A stretch of DNA of 64,000 nt from contig NZ_CP134399.1 in assembly GCF_002968295.1 (NCBI RefSeq), positions 310,001 through 374,000 on the forward strand, given 5' to 3'. The stretch comes from Mycobacterium sp. ITM-2016-00317. Lineage in GTDB: Bacteria > Actinomycetota > Actinomycetes > Mycobacteriales > Mycobacteriaceae. Each line of letters starts with the position of its first letter. Within the stretch, counting starts at the first letter, position 1. This document shows, piece after piece, positions 1-9,266 of the stretch. The notes under the pieces were generated by a model. The model saw only the letters and a program-made list of their open reading frames with translations, was not told the origin of the DNA and did no database searches. A program made the translations under genes and the position numbers.

Positions 1-666
1 CCCCGCCGGAGACCGCGGACGCGACCAGCCACGGCGCCGCGGCCATCACCGCGGCGCCCATGCTCAGCCCGGCACACCACCACCGCGGCCTGCGCCGGGC
101 GCCAGCGCGCACGCCAGCGCGGTCGTCGCACCCAGCATCAGCCCGGTCGGCGTCAGACCGGCCAGCGCCAGCCAGAACAGCAGCGCCCCGATTCCGCCGA
201 AATTGCGTTCCGCGCGGTCAGGATGCGCATTCTCGCGCGTGGAATGCAATTTCGGCGCGCCCCGCAGCGTCAGCACCGTCGCGGCGATCCACGGCAGGCA
301 GCCGTAGCCCACCAGCAGACTCCAATGCCCCTGCAGCAGCCGCTCGGCGACGTAGGGATTCCAGATCGCGATCGTGACGGCCACGCACTGGCCGGCCACG
401 CCCGCGGCGGGCAGCACCACCGCGGCCAGCCGCGCGGCACCCCAGCCCGCCAGCCACAGGCCGAGGATCGTCAGGCCCTTGACCACGACGCCGCCGTCGA
501 GCACGGCCGAGGCCAGCGCCACCGCGAAATCCTGCGGCAGCGCTCTCGGCGCGGCCTGCGTCAGCCCCAGCGCGGCGTCGGTCAGATAGGACCGCGGCGT
601 GGACACCGCGTCGCGCAGCAGCAGGTAGCCGGGCGCCAGCAGCGGCGCGGTCACGGCCAGCGTCAA
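1..666 (-). CDS. Polytopic membrane protein, Rv0226c-like, 3' end off the window and frame-broken
   Basis: N-terminal part of a multi-pass membrane protein. It lies immediately downstream of the DUF3068 gene, as Rv0226c does in M. tuberculosis. Hydrophobic stretches run throughout (for example LLAPGYLLLRDAV and IGALLFWLALAGL). The TTG at 666 is only the last usable start: the frame is open further upstream into the 3' end of the DUF3068 gene, and part of the first membrane helix is encoded there, so the true start may overlap that gene. The frame hits a stop at 64, but a good membrane-protein frame (CAGLSMGAAVMAAAPWLV) continues to base 1 in another phase, so a one-base indel is likely at about 70-105. 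A repeat element is inserted in frame at 196-256. Function unknown. Confidence 0.7.
196..256. repeat. Dispersed inverted-repeat element, copy 1 (inside a CDS)
   Basis: Left arm 196-216 and right arm 236-256 are reverse complements with two mismatches, sharing the core GCCGAAATTGCATTCCACGC with copies at 3316, 50941 and 55617. This copy is inside the membrane-protein gene above and is translated in frame, adding about 20 charged residues (APKLHSTRENAHPDRAERNF) between two hydrophobic segments. Confidence 0.8.
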
Positions 667-725
667 CGCCAGCGCATAGCCCGGTGCGACCAGGGAGCGC
701 CAGGACGGCGCGGAGACCGGCGGGA

Positions 726-1928
726 TCAGACCGGTCGGTCCGGCGGCAGATCGGTAGGTCGCTGCGCGGGCAGCTTCTCGGTCATGGCCTCGGCGCCGGG
801 TACCGGTTCACCGTCGTCGCCGCGCTTGCCGAAGAACCGGTTGCCGGTGTCGTCGAGGCCGGGATCGATCAGCGACTCGGAGCGCAGGCTGAACGAGCCG
901 AGCAGCGCCCCGCCCACCAGCGCGACCAGCCCGAGCGCGGTGAACGTGATCGGCAGGATGCGGCCCCACAGCGAGACCCGGTCCCGCTCGTCCTGGGCGA
1001 CGGCCACCTGGGCCTCGACGGTCTCCTCGTTGGAGGTCACCGTGTAGTCGACGAACGTCACCTCGGGCTTGGTCGCTTCGCGGGCGTAGTAGTGGAATCC
1101 GCGGTCGGATTCCTTGACGATCGTGCCCGAGACCGGATCCACCCAGAACGTGCGCTGGGCGGCGTAGTACCGCGTCATCGTGATCATCTCTTCGGGGTCG
1201 CCCTCGAAGCCCCACAGCTCCGCGCGGGCGGTCACCTGGCTGTCGGCGTCATCGTCGTAGAGCGACGCGTACTTGACCGGCTCGACCAGCTCGCCGTCGG
1301 AGTCGAACCCGACGTTCTGGGTGAACCTGTACGCGGTCAGGCCGTTGACGTCTTCCTCGCCGGCGTAGTTGGCGTCGTACGCCTTCTGCGCGATCGGGTC
1401 GAACACCGGGTAGGTCTTCTTCTCGGTGTCGAACGGGAACCGGTAGGCCAGCCCCTCGTGCGGCAGCGCGATGTTGGTCGGCGGGTTCTCCTCCTCGATG
1501 GCGCGCGGCTTCTGCACCGAGCCACCGGGATTGGTCTCGCTCGACACCGCAAGCGCGGTGGAGCGGTTCACGGTGACGGTGTCGACCATCGCCAGCAGCA
1601 ACCCGTTGTCCTGCTGCTGATCGGAACGCCGCACCGTGGTGCCGACCTGCAGCGTGACGACGTCGGCGTTCGACGGCGACTCCACGCTGATCTGCTGCTG
1701 CATCACCACCGGGATGTCCTCGTTGATGACGAAACGCTCCCCGAGCAGCGACGCCGGGTCGAACGCGGTGGCGGTGCCGTCGCTGACCAGAGTGGTGTCG
1801 ATGTCGAGCGGAATCTTGGAGATCTTGCCCTGGGTGTACGTGGACAAGAGCAGCGCAGCGATGAGCAGGGCAGCCCCGAGGCCCATGATTCCGCACGCAG
1901 CGATCCTCAGCGCAACTGCGCGGTTCAA
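726..1928 (-). CDS. DUF3068 (PorA-family) membrane-anchored protein, Rv0227c-like
   Basis: About 400 residues with an N-terminal membrane helix (residues about 7-28), a long extracytoplasmic region rich in Asp, Thr and Val, a second helix near the C terminus (ITFTALGLVALVGGALLG) and a short charged tail. This is the layout of DUF3068 proteins, a mycobacterial/corynebacterial envelope family of unknown role. The TTG at 1928 is chosen because GGGAG lies 8 nt upstream and the product starts directly before the first helix; an ATG at 1958 would add 10 residues. It is followed by, and probably co-transcribed with, the Rv0226c-like gene. Confidence 0.82.
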   Translation of the reverse strand: MNRAVALRIAACGIMGLGAALLIAALLLSTYTQGKISKIPLDIDTTLVSDGTATAFDPASLLGERFVINEDIPVVMQQQISVESPSNADVVTLQVGTTVRRSDQQQDNGLLLAMVDTVTVNRSTALAVSSETNPGGSVQKPRAIEEENPPTNIALPHEGLAYRFPFDTEKKTYPVFDPIAQKAYDANYAGEEDVNGLTAYRFTQNVGFDSDGELVEPVKYASLYDDDADSQVTARAELWGFEGDPEEMITMTRYYAAQRTFWVDPVSGTIVKESDRGFHYYAREATKPEVTFVDYTVTSNEETVEAQVAVAQDERDRVSLWGRILPITFTALGLVALVGGALLGSFSLRSESLIDPGLDDTGNRFFGKRGDDGEPVPGAEAMTEKLPAQRPTDLPPDRPV

Positions 1929-1949
1929 TACCGTGTCTCCCTTCGCGCA

Positions 1950-1971
1950 CGCCGCCACGGGCGTGGCGGCG
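1950..1971. promoter_or_regulatory. Perfect 22-bp palindrome upstream of the DUF3068 gene
   Basis: CGCCGCCACG and CGTGGCGGCG are separated by GG, about 21 nt upstream of the TTG start, in the 194-bp divergent gap between the DUF3068 and acyltransferase genes. It could be a 5'-leader hairpin or a protein site; only the symmetry is seen. Confidence 0.3.
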
Positions 1972-2122
1972 GCGGCGCCCAGCCAGACGCCCAGAAATCC
2001 GGTTCGACCCTAACAGCACAGGTTGAGGTCGTCGCTTAGCCGAGCGTTCACCGGTAGCGCCTGACTACCCGTTCGCAGTGCGGATTCACCCCCGGCCCGC
2101 CGGTGCGGGCAGACTGTTCGAC

Positions 2123-3307
2123 GTGAGCGACGCCAGAGCCACGGGCGATTCGAGCGCCGTCGGCGGCACGCGCGGATTCCTGCCCGCCGTCGAGGGCATG
2201 CGCGCCTGCGCGGCGATCGGGGTCGTCGTTACGCACGTCGCATTCCAGACCGGCCAGAGCGGCGGCGTGACCGGACGCGTGCTGGGCCGCTTCGACCTGG
2301 CCGTCGCGGTGTTCTTCGCGCTGTCGGGGTTCCTGTTGTGGCGCGGCCACGCGGCCGCGGCGCGCGGATTGCGGGCCCGCCCGTCGACCGGGCACTACCT
2401 GCGGTCACGCATCGTGCGCATCATGCCGGGCTATCTGGTCGCGGTGGTGGTGATCATGACGCTGCTGCCCGACGTCAACGCCGACTTCACCGTGTGGCTG
2501 GCCAACCTGACGCTGACCCAGATCTATGTGCCGCTGACGCTGACCGCGGGCCTCACGCAGATGTGGAGCCTGTCGGTGGAGATGAGCTTCTATCTGGTGC
2601 TGCCGCTGCTGGCCCTGCTCGCCCGCCGGATCCCGGTGAGCGCCCGCATCCCGGTGATCATCGCGGTGGCCTTCGCCAGCCTGTTCTGGGTGCGCATCCC
2701 GTTCGACCCGGACTCCGGGCACAACCTGTGGAACTGGCCGCCGGCGTTCTTCTCCTGGTTCGCCGCGGGCATGGTGCTGGCGGAGCTGACCGTCAGCCCG
2801 CTCGGCTGGGCGCACCGGCTGGCCCGGCAGCGGGTGCTGATGGCGCTGCTGGCGGTCACGGCGTTCGCGATCGCCGCGTCCCCGCTGGCCGGCCGAGAGG
2901 GCCTGCACCCGGGCTCGGTGAGCCAGGTGACGCTGAAGACCGCGATGGGTGCGGTGGTCGCGGGCGCGCTGCTGGCACCGCTGGTGCTCGATCGGATCGA
3001 CACCCCGCACCGCATCCTGGGCAGCCCGACGATGGTCACGCTGGGCCGCTGGTCCTACGGCCTGTTCGTCTGGCACCTGGCCGCGCTGGCCATGGTGTTC
3101 CCGGTGATCGGCGCGTTCCCGTTCAGCGGCCACTTCACCGTGGTGTTGGTGCTGACCCTGGTGTTCGGTTTCGCGATCGCCGCGGTCAGCTACGGGCTGG
3201 TGGAGTCGCCGTGCCGTAACGCGCTGCGCCGCTGGGAGCGGCGCCACCGCCCGACGCCGCTGGACTCCTCGGTCAGCGACGAGGTCGAACCCGCCGTCGC
3301 GCGTTAA
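2123..3307 (+). CDS. Acyltransferase 3 family membrane protein, Rv0228-like
   Basis: About 394 residues with roughly ten membrane helices. Family motifs visible: a conserved His early (VVVTHVAF), FFALSGFLLWR, and WSLSVEMSFYLVLP. Acyltransferase-3 proteins transfer acyl groups, often acetyl or succinyl, onto glycans or lipids at the membrane; the substrate here is not evident. The GTG at 2123 gives the product that begins just before the first conserved segment (FLPAVEGMRACAA); a GTG at 2078 in the same frame is the alternative. It is divergent from the DUF3068 gene and convergent with the acyl-CoA ligase, with an inverted-repeat element between the stops. Confidence 0.85.
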   Translation: MSDARATGDSSAVGGTRGFLPAVEGMRACAAIGVVVTHVAFQTGQSGGVTGRVLGRFDLAVAVFFALSGFLLWRGHAAAARGLRARPSTGHYLRSRIVRIMPGYLVAVVVIMTLLPDVNADFTVWLANLTLTQIYVPLTLTAGLTQMWSLSVEMSFYLVLPLLALLARRIPVSARIPVIIAVAFASLFWVRIPFDPDSGHNLWNWPPAFFSWFAAGMVLAELTVSPLGWAHRLARQRVLMALLAVTAFAIAASPLAGREGLHPGSVSQVTLKTAMGAVVAGALLAPLVLDRIDTPHRILGSPTMVTLGRWSYGLFVWHLAALAMVFPVIGAFPFSGHFTVVLVLTLVFGFAIAAVSYGLVESPCRNALRRWERRHRPTPLDSSVSDEVEPAVAR

Positions 3308-3315
3308 CCCTCTTG

Positions 3316-3378
3316 CGCCGAAATTGCATTCCACGCGGCTCGTAGGCCGATTCTGCCGCGTGGAATGCAATTTCGGCG
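3316..3378. repeat. Dispersed inverted-repeat element, copy 2 (perfect 23-bp arms)
   Basis: Arms 3316-3338 and 3356-3378 are perfectly complementary over 23 bp around a 17-nt loop, core GCCGAAATTGCATTCCACGC. It lies between the convergent stops at 3307 and 3395, so it could also act as a bidirectional terminator. There is no T-run. Confidence 0.88.
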
Positions 3379-3394
3379 GGGGTCCGGCGAGGGG

Positions 3395-4866
3395 TCAGGG
3401 CTGCGCCCGCCGGGCGATCACGTCGTCGCGGACCGCCGACCGGCGCGCCTTGCCCGCGTCGTCGCGCAGCGGCCGGTCGGTGAACTCCACCGACCGCGGC
3501 ACCTTGTACGACGCGATCCGCCCGGCCAGGAACGCCGTCACCGCGGCCGCGTCCAGATCGGAGTCCGGCGCGGTCTGCACGAGCGCGTGCGGCACCTGCC
3601 CGAGGTCGTCGTCGGGCACGCCGACGGCCAGGCTCGACAGCACGTGCGGATGCTCGGCGAGCGCGGACTCGATCTCGGCCGGGTACACGTTGCGGCCGCC
3701 GACGGTGAACATGTCGACCCGGCGGTCGTTGAGGTACAGGAAGCCGTCCTCGTCGAAGTAGCCCAGATCGCCCAGCGAATCCCAGCCGTCGCGGGACTTC
3801 GCGGTGCTGCCGACGTAGCGGTAGGTGGGCCGCCGGGCGCCGGGCGCATGTAGATCTCACCGGTCACCCCGGGCGGGCATTCGTTGCCGTCGTCGTCGAG
3901 GACCTTCATCTCCCCGGCCACCACGACGCCGACCGACCCGGGATGGGTCAGCCACTGCTCACCGGAGATGAACGTCAGCGCCTGCAACTCGGTGCCGCCG
4001 TACAGTTCCCACAGCACGTCGGGGCCGAGCAACTCGATCCATGCCTGTTTGACCGCGGGCGGGCACGTCGACGCGACGTGCCAGAACCGCCGCAGCGACG
4101 ACAGGTCGTAGGCGCCGGGATCGGCGCGGTACACCGGCAGCAGGCGCTGCATGATCGTCGGCACCGTAGTCAGGAACGTGACCCGGTGCTCGGTGACCAG
4201 CCGCAGGAACTCGTGCGGGTCGAACCGCGGCATCACCACCATGTGGTGTCCCTGCAGCAGGCCGATCGCGAAGCTGGTGAACCCGGTGTTGTGGCTCAGC
4301 GGCACCGAGAGCAGGCTGACGTCGCCTTCCTGCGCGCCCAGCGGATAGCCGATCGCGGGCGGCACCCGGCTGTCGTTGCCCGCCTCGATCAGCTTCGGCC
4401 TGCCGGTGCTGCCGCCGGAGGCCATCGACTTCCACACCGGCGAAACCGCTTCGGGCAGTGGATGATCCGGGAAGTCCGCGGCGGCGGACACGGTGATGGT
4501 GGGGGTGACGCCGGTCGGGTCGGGCAGGCCGACCAGCAGGGCCGGCCGGCGCAACTGCAGCAGGGCGGCCAACTCGGCGTCGGGCAGCCGCGCCGACAGT
4601 GGTTGCGGCACCGCGCCGAGCTTCCAGCAGGCCAGCACCGAGTACACCCAGTCCAGGGAGTTGGGCAGCACGATCGTCACGTAGTCGCCGACCCCCACTC
4701 CGAGCGACGCGAACGCGCGGGCCAGCCGGTTGGTGGTGGCGTCCAGCGCGCCGCGGGTGACCGTGACGCCGTCGCAGGTCACCGCCGCGGCCTCCGGGGC
4801 CTGCGCGGCCAGCGCCGAGACCTGGGTGCCGATCGGTGGGACGAGGGGCGCTGCCATGTCAGCCAT
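3395..4866 (-). CDS. Acyl-CoA ligase (ANL superfamily), broken by one frameshift
   Basis: About 490 residues when the two frames are joined. Frame one (from ATG 4866) carries the AMP-binding core with SMASGGSTGRPKLIEAG, then GEIYMRPAPG. Near 3838-3842 one base appears missing, and the product continues in another phase with LGDLGYFDEDGFLYLNDR, GGRNVYPAEIE and the C-terminal Lys motif GKARRS. Adenylates a carboxylic acid and forms its CoA thioester; the substrate is unknown. The start overlaps the aftD stop (ATGGCTGA), so the ligase is probably translated by coupling to aftD. M. tuberculosis has no ligase at this position in my recollection. Confidence 0.8.
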
Positions 4867-7800
4867 CCTCGCGGGTGCGCCCCGATCCGGGGAACGACAC
4901 CAGCGAAACTCCCACCGCGACCACCGAGAGCAGCGCGAGGAACTGCACCCCGGCCGAATGGCCCACGTAGCCGTCCACCGAGCGCCACGGGTTTTGGCTG
5001 AGCACCGCCCCGGCCAGGATCAGCCCGAACGCCGCGGTACCGACCGTCAGCGCGTCGCGCAGCCGCTCCCGACGGCGCAACAGATACCGGAGGCCGACCG
5101 CGGCGCCGGCCACCAGCACCCCGGGTAGCCCGGACACGACGGCGGCGACCGCCGCCACCGCGACGCCGACGACGGGTGCGGACGGTTGCCACGGCGCGGC
5201 GGCCGGTGTCGGCACCCCCGGCCGGCGCATCGGCAGGAACGCCAGCGCGAACAGCAGCGGCAGCAGCGCCAGACCGCCGATCAGCCCGGCCCGGTAGGTG
5301 TCGTTGTAGGCGAAGTTCAGCGTCACGGCGCCGCCGCTGCCCGCGGGCAGCACCCAGCCCTGCTGCCACCCGTTGACCGTGACCGAGTCCAGCGTGGCAC
5401 CGTCGGCGGTGTGCGCGGTCCACCCGGGGTTGGCGCTCTCGGGCACGACGAGGACGCGCGCGGTTTCCGACGGTTCCACCGTCACCTCACGGTCGACGCT
5501 GGTCCACCGGTCGACGGTGACCGCAGTGGCGCGCGCCGTGCCGATCCGGTCGGCCAGCGGGGTGTCGAGCTGCACGCCGTCGACGATCAGCGGGGAACCA
5601 GGGCTGACCACGAGCTCCTGCTGCCCGGCGGGCAACGGGATCGGCGCGGTGCGGCACGGGCGGGCCGGGATCGGGTCGCCGTCGAGCAGCGCGCCGACGG
5701 TGGCGGTCACCGAGGTCTGCACGAACTCACCCGCGACGCCGATCACCGGGCCGCGCCCGCACGGCAGGGTCACCGTCCGCGCGCGGTTGGCCGCCGCGTC
5801 GGCCGGCCCGATCGGGGCGCCGCGTCCGTCGAGCAGCACCACCTCCGCCAGGCCAGGCGGCTTCAACTGATCGAAACCCAGTGAGGTGCGGTCGATCACG
5901 TCGTCCCAGTCCATCAACCACATCGTCACGGTGTCGGTGACCCGCGGGTGCAGCCGGAAGGTCTCGGTGCCGTCGGTCATCCGGCGCACCTGCGGCCCGT
6001 CCCCGAGGTCCACCGCGATCAGGGTCGGGTCGGCCGGCAGCGGGGACGCGCCCGGCGTCACTCGGATGGCCGAAACCTCTTGCGGGGAAGGGAGTTTGAT
6101 CTCCAGTGACGGCGGTGCGTGCGGCTGCACGCTGCGCTGCGGCGCTGTCCACGCGGTCCCGGGGTCACCGTCGGTGGCCGCATACGCCGAGCCGAGGACG
6201 TCGATCGGGTCGGAGTCGCCGTAGGCCCGGGTGGTGTCGGGCTGGGCGATCAGCTCGGCCAGGTTGGGTCCCTGGCGGCCACGCACCCACACCGTCGGGG
6301 TCACCTCGGTCGGCTCGGGCACGTTCAGCGTCCGGCTCAGGTTCACCGGTTCCTCGGCGGCCAGCGCCATCGCCGCGGCGCAGCGGGCCCCGGTCGGGCT
6401 CTGCGCGCAGCCGGCCCGGCCCAGCAGTTCGGACCCCAGATCCCATTGCGCGACAGCAGAACCCGATGGCGGAGCAGGAACCTCGACGGTGTGCCGGAGG
6501 TTCACCGGGTGGGCGAACCCGTTCGCGTCGTACTGGGTGACGTGGATGTCGGTGATACCGAACTGCACCCCGGGCGATCCGTCGTCGGTGCCCGTCGCGG
6601 TGATCCGCACCCATGGCGACTCGCCGTAGGGCAGCGCCACGGTCATCGGCTTGCCCGCCTCGTCGAAGCGCACGGTGCTGGTGCCGTTGACCGTCGACAC
6701 CTCCAGACGCCGCACCTGCGCGCCGACCGCGGTGGCGCTCGGGGTGAGGGTGAGGGTGGCGTTGGTGACCGGCCGGTCGAAATCGACCTGCAGCCACTGG
6801 CCCAGCGCGGTCTGCAGCGAGTTGGACACCCAGCTGGTCGAGGCGTCCCCGTCGATCGCCGACGCCGGGCCCGAGGACGGCGACACGTTGGGCAGCGCGG
6901 TGGAGTCCGACGCCGCGCTGGACACCGAGACCCGGCCGCCGTGCCACTGCCCGTACACCAGGTCGGCTCCGGTGGCCGGATAGTCGGGCACCCGGTTGAA
7001 CGTGTTGCGCGCGTCGTCGGATCCGCGGATGGCCGACGAGTGGTCGTCGACGCGCCCGTAGTCGGTCTCCCGTGCGGTGGGGGTGTCGGTGACCGTCACC
7101 AGCGGCACGGGCAGCCCGGCGCGTTCGGCGTCCTGGGTCAGCAGCGCGGGACCCGTCGGCTCCTGCCCCGCGAGCCTGCGGCGCTCGTCCAGCCGCAGCA
7201 GCACCTCGGGTCCGCCGTCCACCCTGGGCATCGAGTCGATGTCGGCCACATACGGGTCCAGCGAGCCGGGACGGTCCACGCGGTAGATCTCGACCGCCGG
7301 GTAGCGCGGCCGCAGCCCGCTGTCGGTGACGAAGCCGGCCAGGGTGCCGGGGCCGACGGGGTCGCCGAACTCGGCGACCTTGGTCAGGCCCGGGGACCCG
7401 TCGATCGCGCGGTGCACCAGGATGGGCCGCGCCGACCGCGACGTGTCGGGGTCCAGGTCGTTGCGCACCACCACATACGAGATGCCCTGCCGGGCCAGGG
7501 TGTCGGCCAGGCCCGCCGACGGCAGGCCCGCGGCGAACAGGCGCTGCACCGAGTCCAGCGCGCGGATCGTCTCCGGCGGGGTGAGCGGGATGGAGTCGCG
7601 CACGCCCCACGCGCTGTCGCCGAGCACCTGGAGCGGTTCGTCGTGGCTGTTGCCCCAGACCTGGGTGGCGAACGGGGCGCCGGGCGCGACGAGCACCCGG
7701 CCCCCGGTGTCGTTGTCGTCCAGCCACGCCGCGGTCTCGTGCCAGTACTGCGGGATGTCGTCGAACGCGCCGGGTGGCGTGAGCCGGCCGGTCCACGCCA

Positions 7801-9019
7801 GCGACGTGGCCGCGGTCAGCGCGCACAGCAGCACGATGCCGACCGCGACCCGCTTGTCCTGCTCGGGGTGGGCGAACGCGTTGCGCCACACCGGCCGCGG
7901 TGCGCTGCCCGGCAGCGGGATCCGGCCGAGCAGGTGGGCCAGGCCGAGGGCGAGCGGCAACCGCAGCAGCGGATCCAGCTTGTGCAGGTTGCGCAGCGGG
8001 GTGCCCTCGGCGTCGAGGAAGGTCTGGACGTAGTGCGCGATCGGCGACCCGAGTCCGCCCGAGTAGCCCGCCGCCAGCAGTGCGACGCCGACCAGCAGTA
8101 TCGTCACCAGCCGGCCGCGGGCAGGCATGCTGGCCATTGCGAGACCGGCCAGCCCGCCCGCGGCCACCAGCGTCGTCGCCAGCACCGACACCGAGCCGGT
8201 GACCAGCGGCGCGCCCGCCGTGGCGGTCGGCGCGACGTACGGCGTCCACGCGCCGGTGCCGCGCAGCATCTCGGTCAGCGACATCCACTGCGTGGTCACC
8301 CCGGAGGACTCGATGAAGTCCAGGAACGGCGGGCTGATCCGGCCCAGGTGCAGCAGCGCGATCACCCACCAGGTCACCGCGAGCGCCACGCACGGCAGCC
8401 ACCACGCCACGAACCGGCGCCACGTCCGGTTCGGCCGGTGGCACAGCAGCCACACGACCGCGCACAGGCACGCGGTCAGCGTCGCGACGGCGTTGACCGC
8501 GCCCATCAGCGCGACCGCCACCGCCGACCGCGCCGCCAGCACCCGCACCCGGGACCCGCCCTGGAGCGCGAGCACGATCGGCAGCAGCACCCACGGCGCC
8601 AGCATCATCGGCAGCGTCTCCGACGAGATGGCCCCGATGGTGGTCAGCACCCGCGGCGACAGCGCGTAGGCCACCGCGCCGAGCACCCGCGAGGTGGTGG
8701 TGCCGATCCCGAGGGCCTCGGCGAGCCGCAGCATCCCCCAGAACCCTGCGACCAGCAGCAGCGCCCACCACAGCCGCTGGGTCACCCAGTCCGGGACGCC
8801 GAGCAGATCACCGGCCAGGAAGAACGTGCCGTGCGGGAACAGGTAGCCGTAGGCCTGGTTCTGCGCCTGCCCGAACGGCAGCTCGCTGTTCCACAGGTCG
8901 AATGCGCGCGCCAGGAAGCGCAGCGGGTTGGCGGTGAGGTCGAGCTTGGTGTCGGGTGAGATCTGGCCGGGCGACTGGGCGAAAGTCAGGACCAGTGCCG
9001 CCGCGGCGGACACCCACAA
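4859..9019 (-). CDS. aftD: Arabinofuranosyltransferase AftD (alpha-(1->3) branching)
   Basis: About 1390 residues, the usual size for AftD. It begins with LTFAQSPGQISPDTKLDLTANP and FGQAQNQAYGYLFPHGTFF, strongly conserved in this GT-C glycosyltransferase. N-terminal membrane helices carry the catalytic domain (DUF3367); the long periplasmic region contains discoidin/CBM-like beta-sandwich segments; helices return at the C terminus. AftD adds arabinofuranose from decaprenylphosphoarabinose to arabinogalactan and lipoarabinomannan and is essential in mycobacteria. The TTG at 9019 is the latest start; the frame is open upstream (LIQPLSRRWLWVS), and part of the first helix lies there. The DUF2613 gene stops just upstream. 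Confidence 0.93.
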   Translation of the reverse strand: MWVSAAAALVLTFAQSPGQISPDTKLDLTANPLRFLARAFDLWNSELPFGQAQNQAYGYLFPHGTFFLAGDLLGVPDWVTQRLWWALLLVAGFWGMLRLAEALGIGTTTSRVLGAVAYALSPRVLTTIGAISSETLPMMLAPWVLLPIVLALQGGSRVRVLAARSAVAVALMGAVNAVATLTACLCAVVWLLCHRPNRTWRRFVAWWLPCVALAVTWWVIALLHLGRISPPFLDFIESSGVTTQWMSLTEMLRGTGAWTPYVAPTATAGAPLVTGSVSVLATTLVAAGGLAGLAMASMPARGRLVTILLVGVALLAAGYSGGLGSPIAHYVQTFLDAEGTPLRNLHKLDPLLRLPLALGLAHLLGRIPLPGSAPRPVWRNAFAHPEQDKRVAVGIVLLCALTAATSLAWTGRLTPPGAFDDIPQYWHETAAWLDDNDTGGRVLVAPGAPFATQVWGNSHDEPLQVLGDSAWGVRDSIPLTPPETIRALDSVQRLFAAGLPSAGLADTLARQGISYVVVRNDLDPDTSRSARPILVHRAIDGSPGLTKVAEFGDPVGPGTLAGFVTDSGLRPRYPAVEIYRVDRPGSLDPYVADIDSMPRVDGGPEVLLRLDERRRLAGQEPTGPALLTQDAERAGLPVPLVTVTDTPTARETDYGRVDDHSSAIRGSDDARNTFNRVPDYPATGADLVYGQWHGGRVSVSSAASDSTALPNVSPSSGPASAIDGDASTSWVSNSLQTALGQWLQVDFDRPVTNATLTLTPSATAVGAQVRRLEVSTVNGTSTVRFDEAGKPMTVALPYGESPWVRITATGTDDGSPGVQFGITDIHVTQYDANGFAHPVNLRHTVEVPAPPSGSAVAQWDLGSELLGRAGCAQSPTGARCAAAMALAAEEPVNLSRTLNVPEPTEVTPTVWVRGRQGPNLAELIAQPDTTRAYGDSDPIDVLGSAYAATDGDPGTAWTAPQRSVQPHAPPSLEIKLPSPQEVSAIRVTPGASPLPADPTLIAVDLGDGPQVRRMTDGTETFRLHPRVTDTVTMWLMDWDDVIDRTSLGFDQLKPPGLAEVVLLDGRGAPIGPADAAANRARTVTLPCGRGPVIGVAGEFVQTSVTATVGALLDGDPIPARPCRTAPIPLPAGQQELVVSPGSPLIVDGVQLDTPLADRIGTARATAVTVDRWTSVDREVTVEPSETARVLVVPESANPGWTAHTADGATLDSVTVNGWQQGWVLPAGSGGAVTLNFAYNDTYRAGLIGGLALLPLLFALAFLPMRRPGVPTPAAAPWQPSAPVVGVAVAAVAAVVSGLPGVLVAGAAVGLRYLLRRRERLRDALTVGTAAFGLILAGAVLSQNPWRSVDGYVGHSAGVQFLALLSVVAVGVSLVSFPGSGRTREDG

Positions 9020-9047
9020 CCAACGCCGCGACAGCGGCTGGATCAGG

Positions 9048-9221
9048 TCAGGTCCGGTCGCCGTACTCGACCCTGTTGAGCACCGATGACGCCGGATCGC
9101 CCGCCTGCAGAGGAGGCTTCGTGTCCTGCTGCACCATCAACGTCACACCGAACACGGCCGCCGCGCCGAGCAGCAGGCCGACGACGATGCTGGCTGCAGC
9201 GGGCACGAGAAACCGATCCAT
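9048..9221 (-). CDS. DUF2613 small membrane protein, Rv0236A-like (57 aa)
   Basis: A 57-residue protein from ATG 9221: MDRFLVPAAASIVVGLLLG... ending VLNRVEYGDRT. One membrane helix (residues about 5-28) precedes a short outside tail. Length and position directly upstream of aftD match Rv0236A. It probably begins the aftD operon; role unknown. Confidence 0.85.
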   Translation of the reverse strand: MDRFLVPAAASIVVGLLLGAAAVFGVTLMVQQDTKPPLQAGDPASSVLNRVEYGDRT

Positions 9222-9266
9222 GCGGCCAACCTAGCACGGCGCTGGTCAGCGGCCGGAGCGCCGCAA

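Noticed and set aside
684..2039. Long plus-strand frame of 451 codons over the DUF3068 gene
   Set aside because: Arg/Gly/Val-rich mirror of a well-supported minus-strand membrane protein; typical antisense shadow in GC-rich DNA. The same applies to other long frames opposite aftD, pks and mmpL10.
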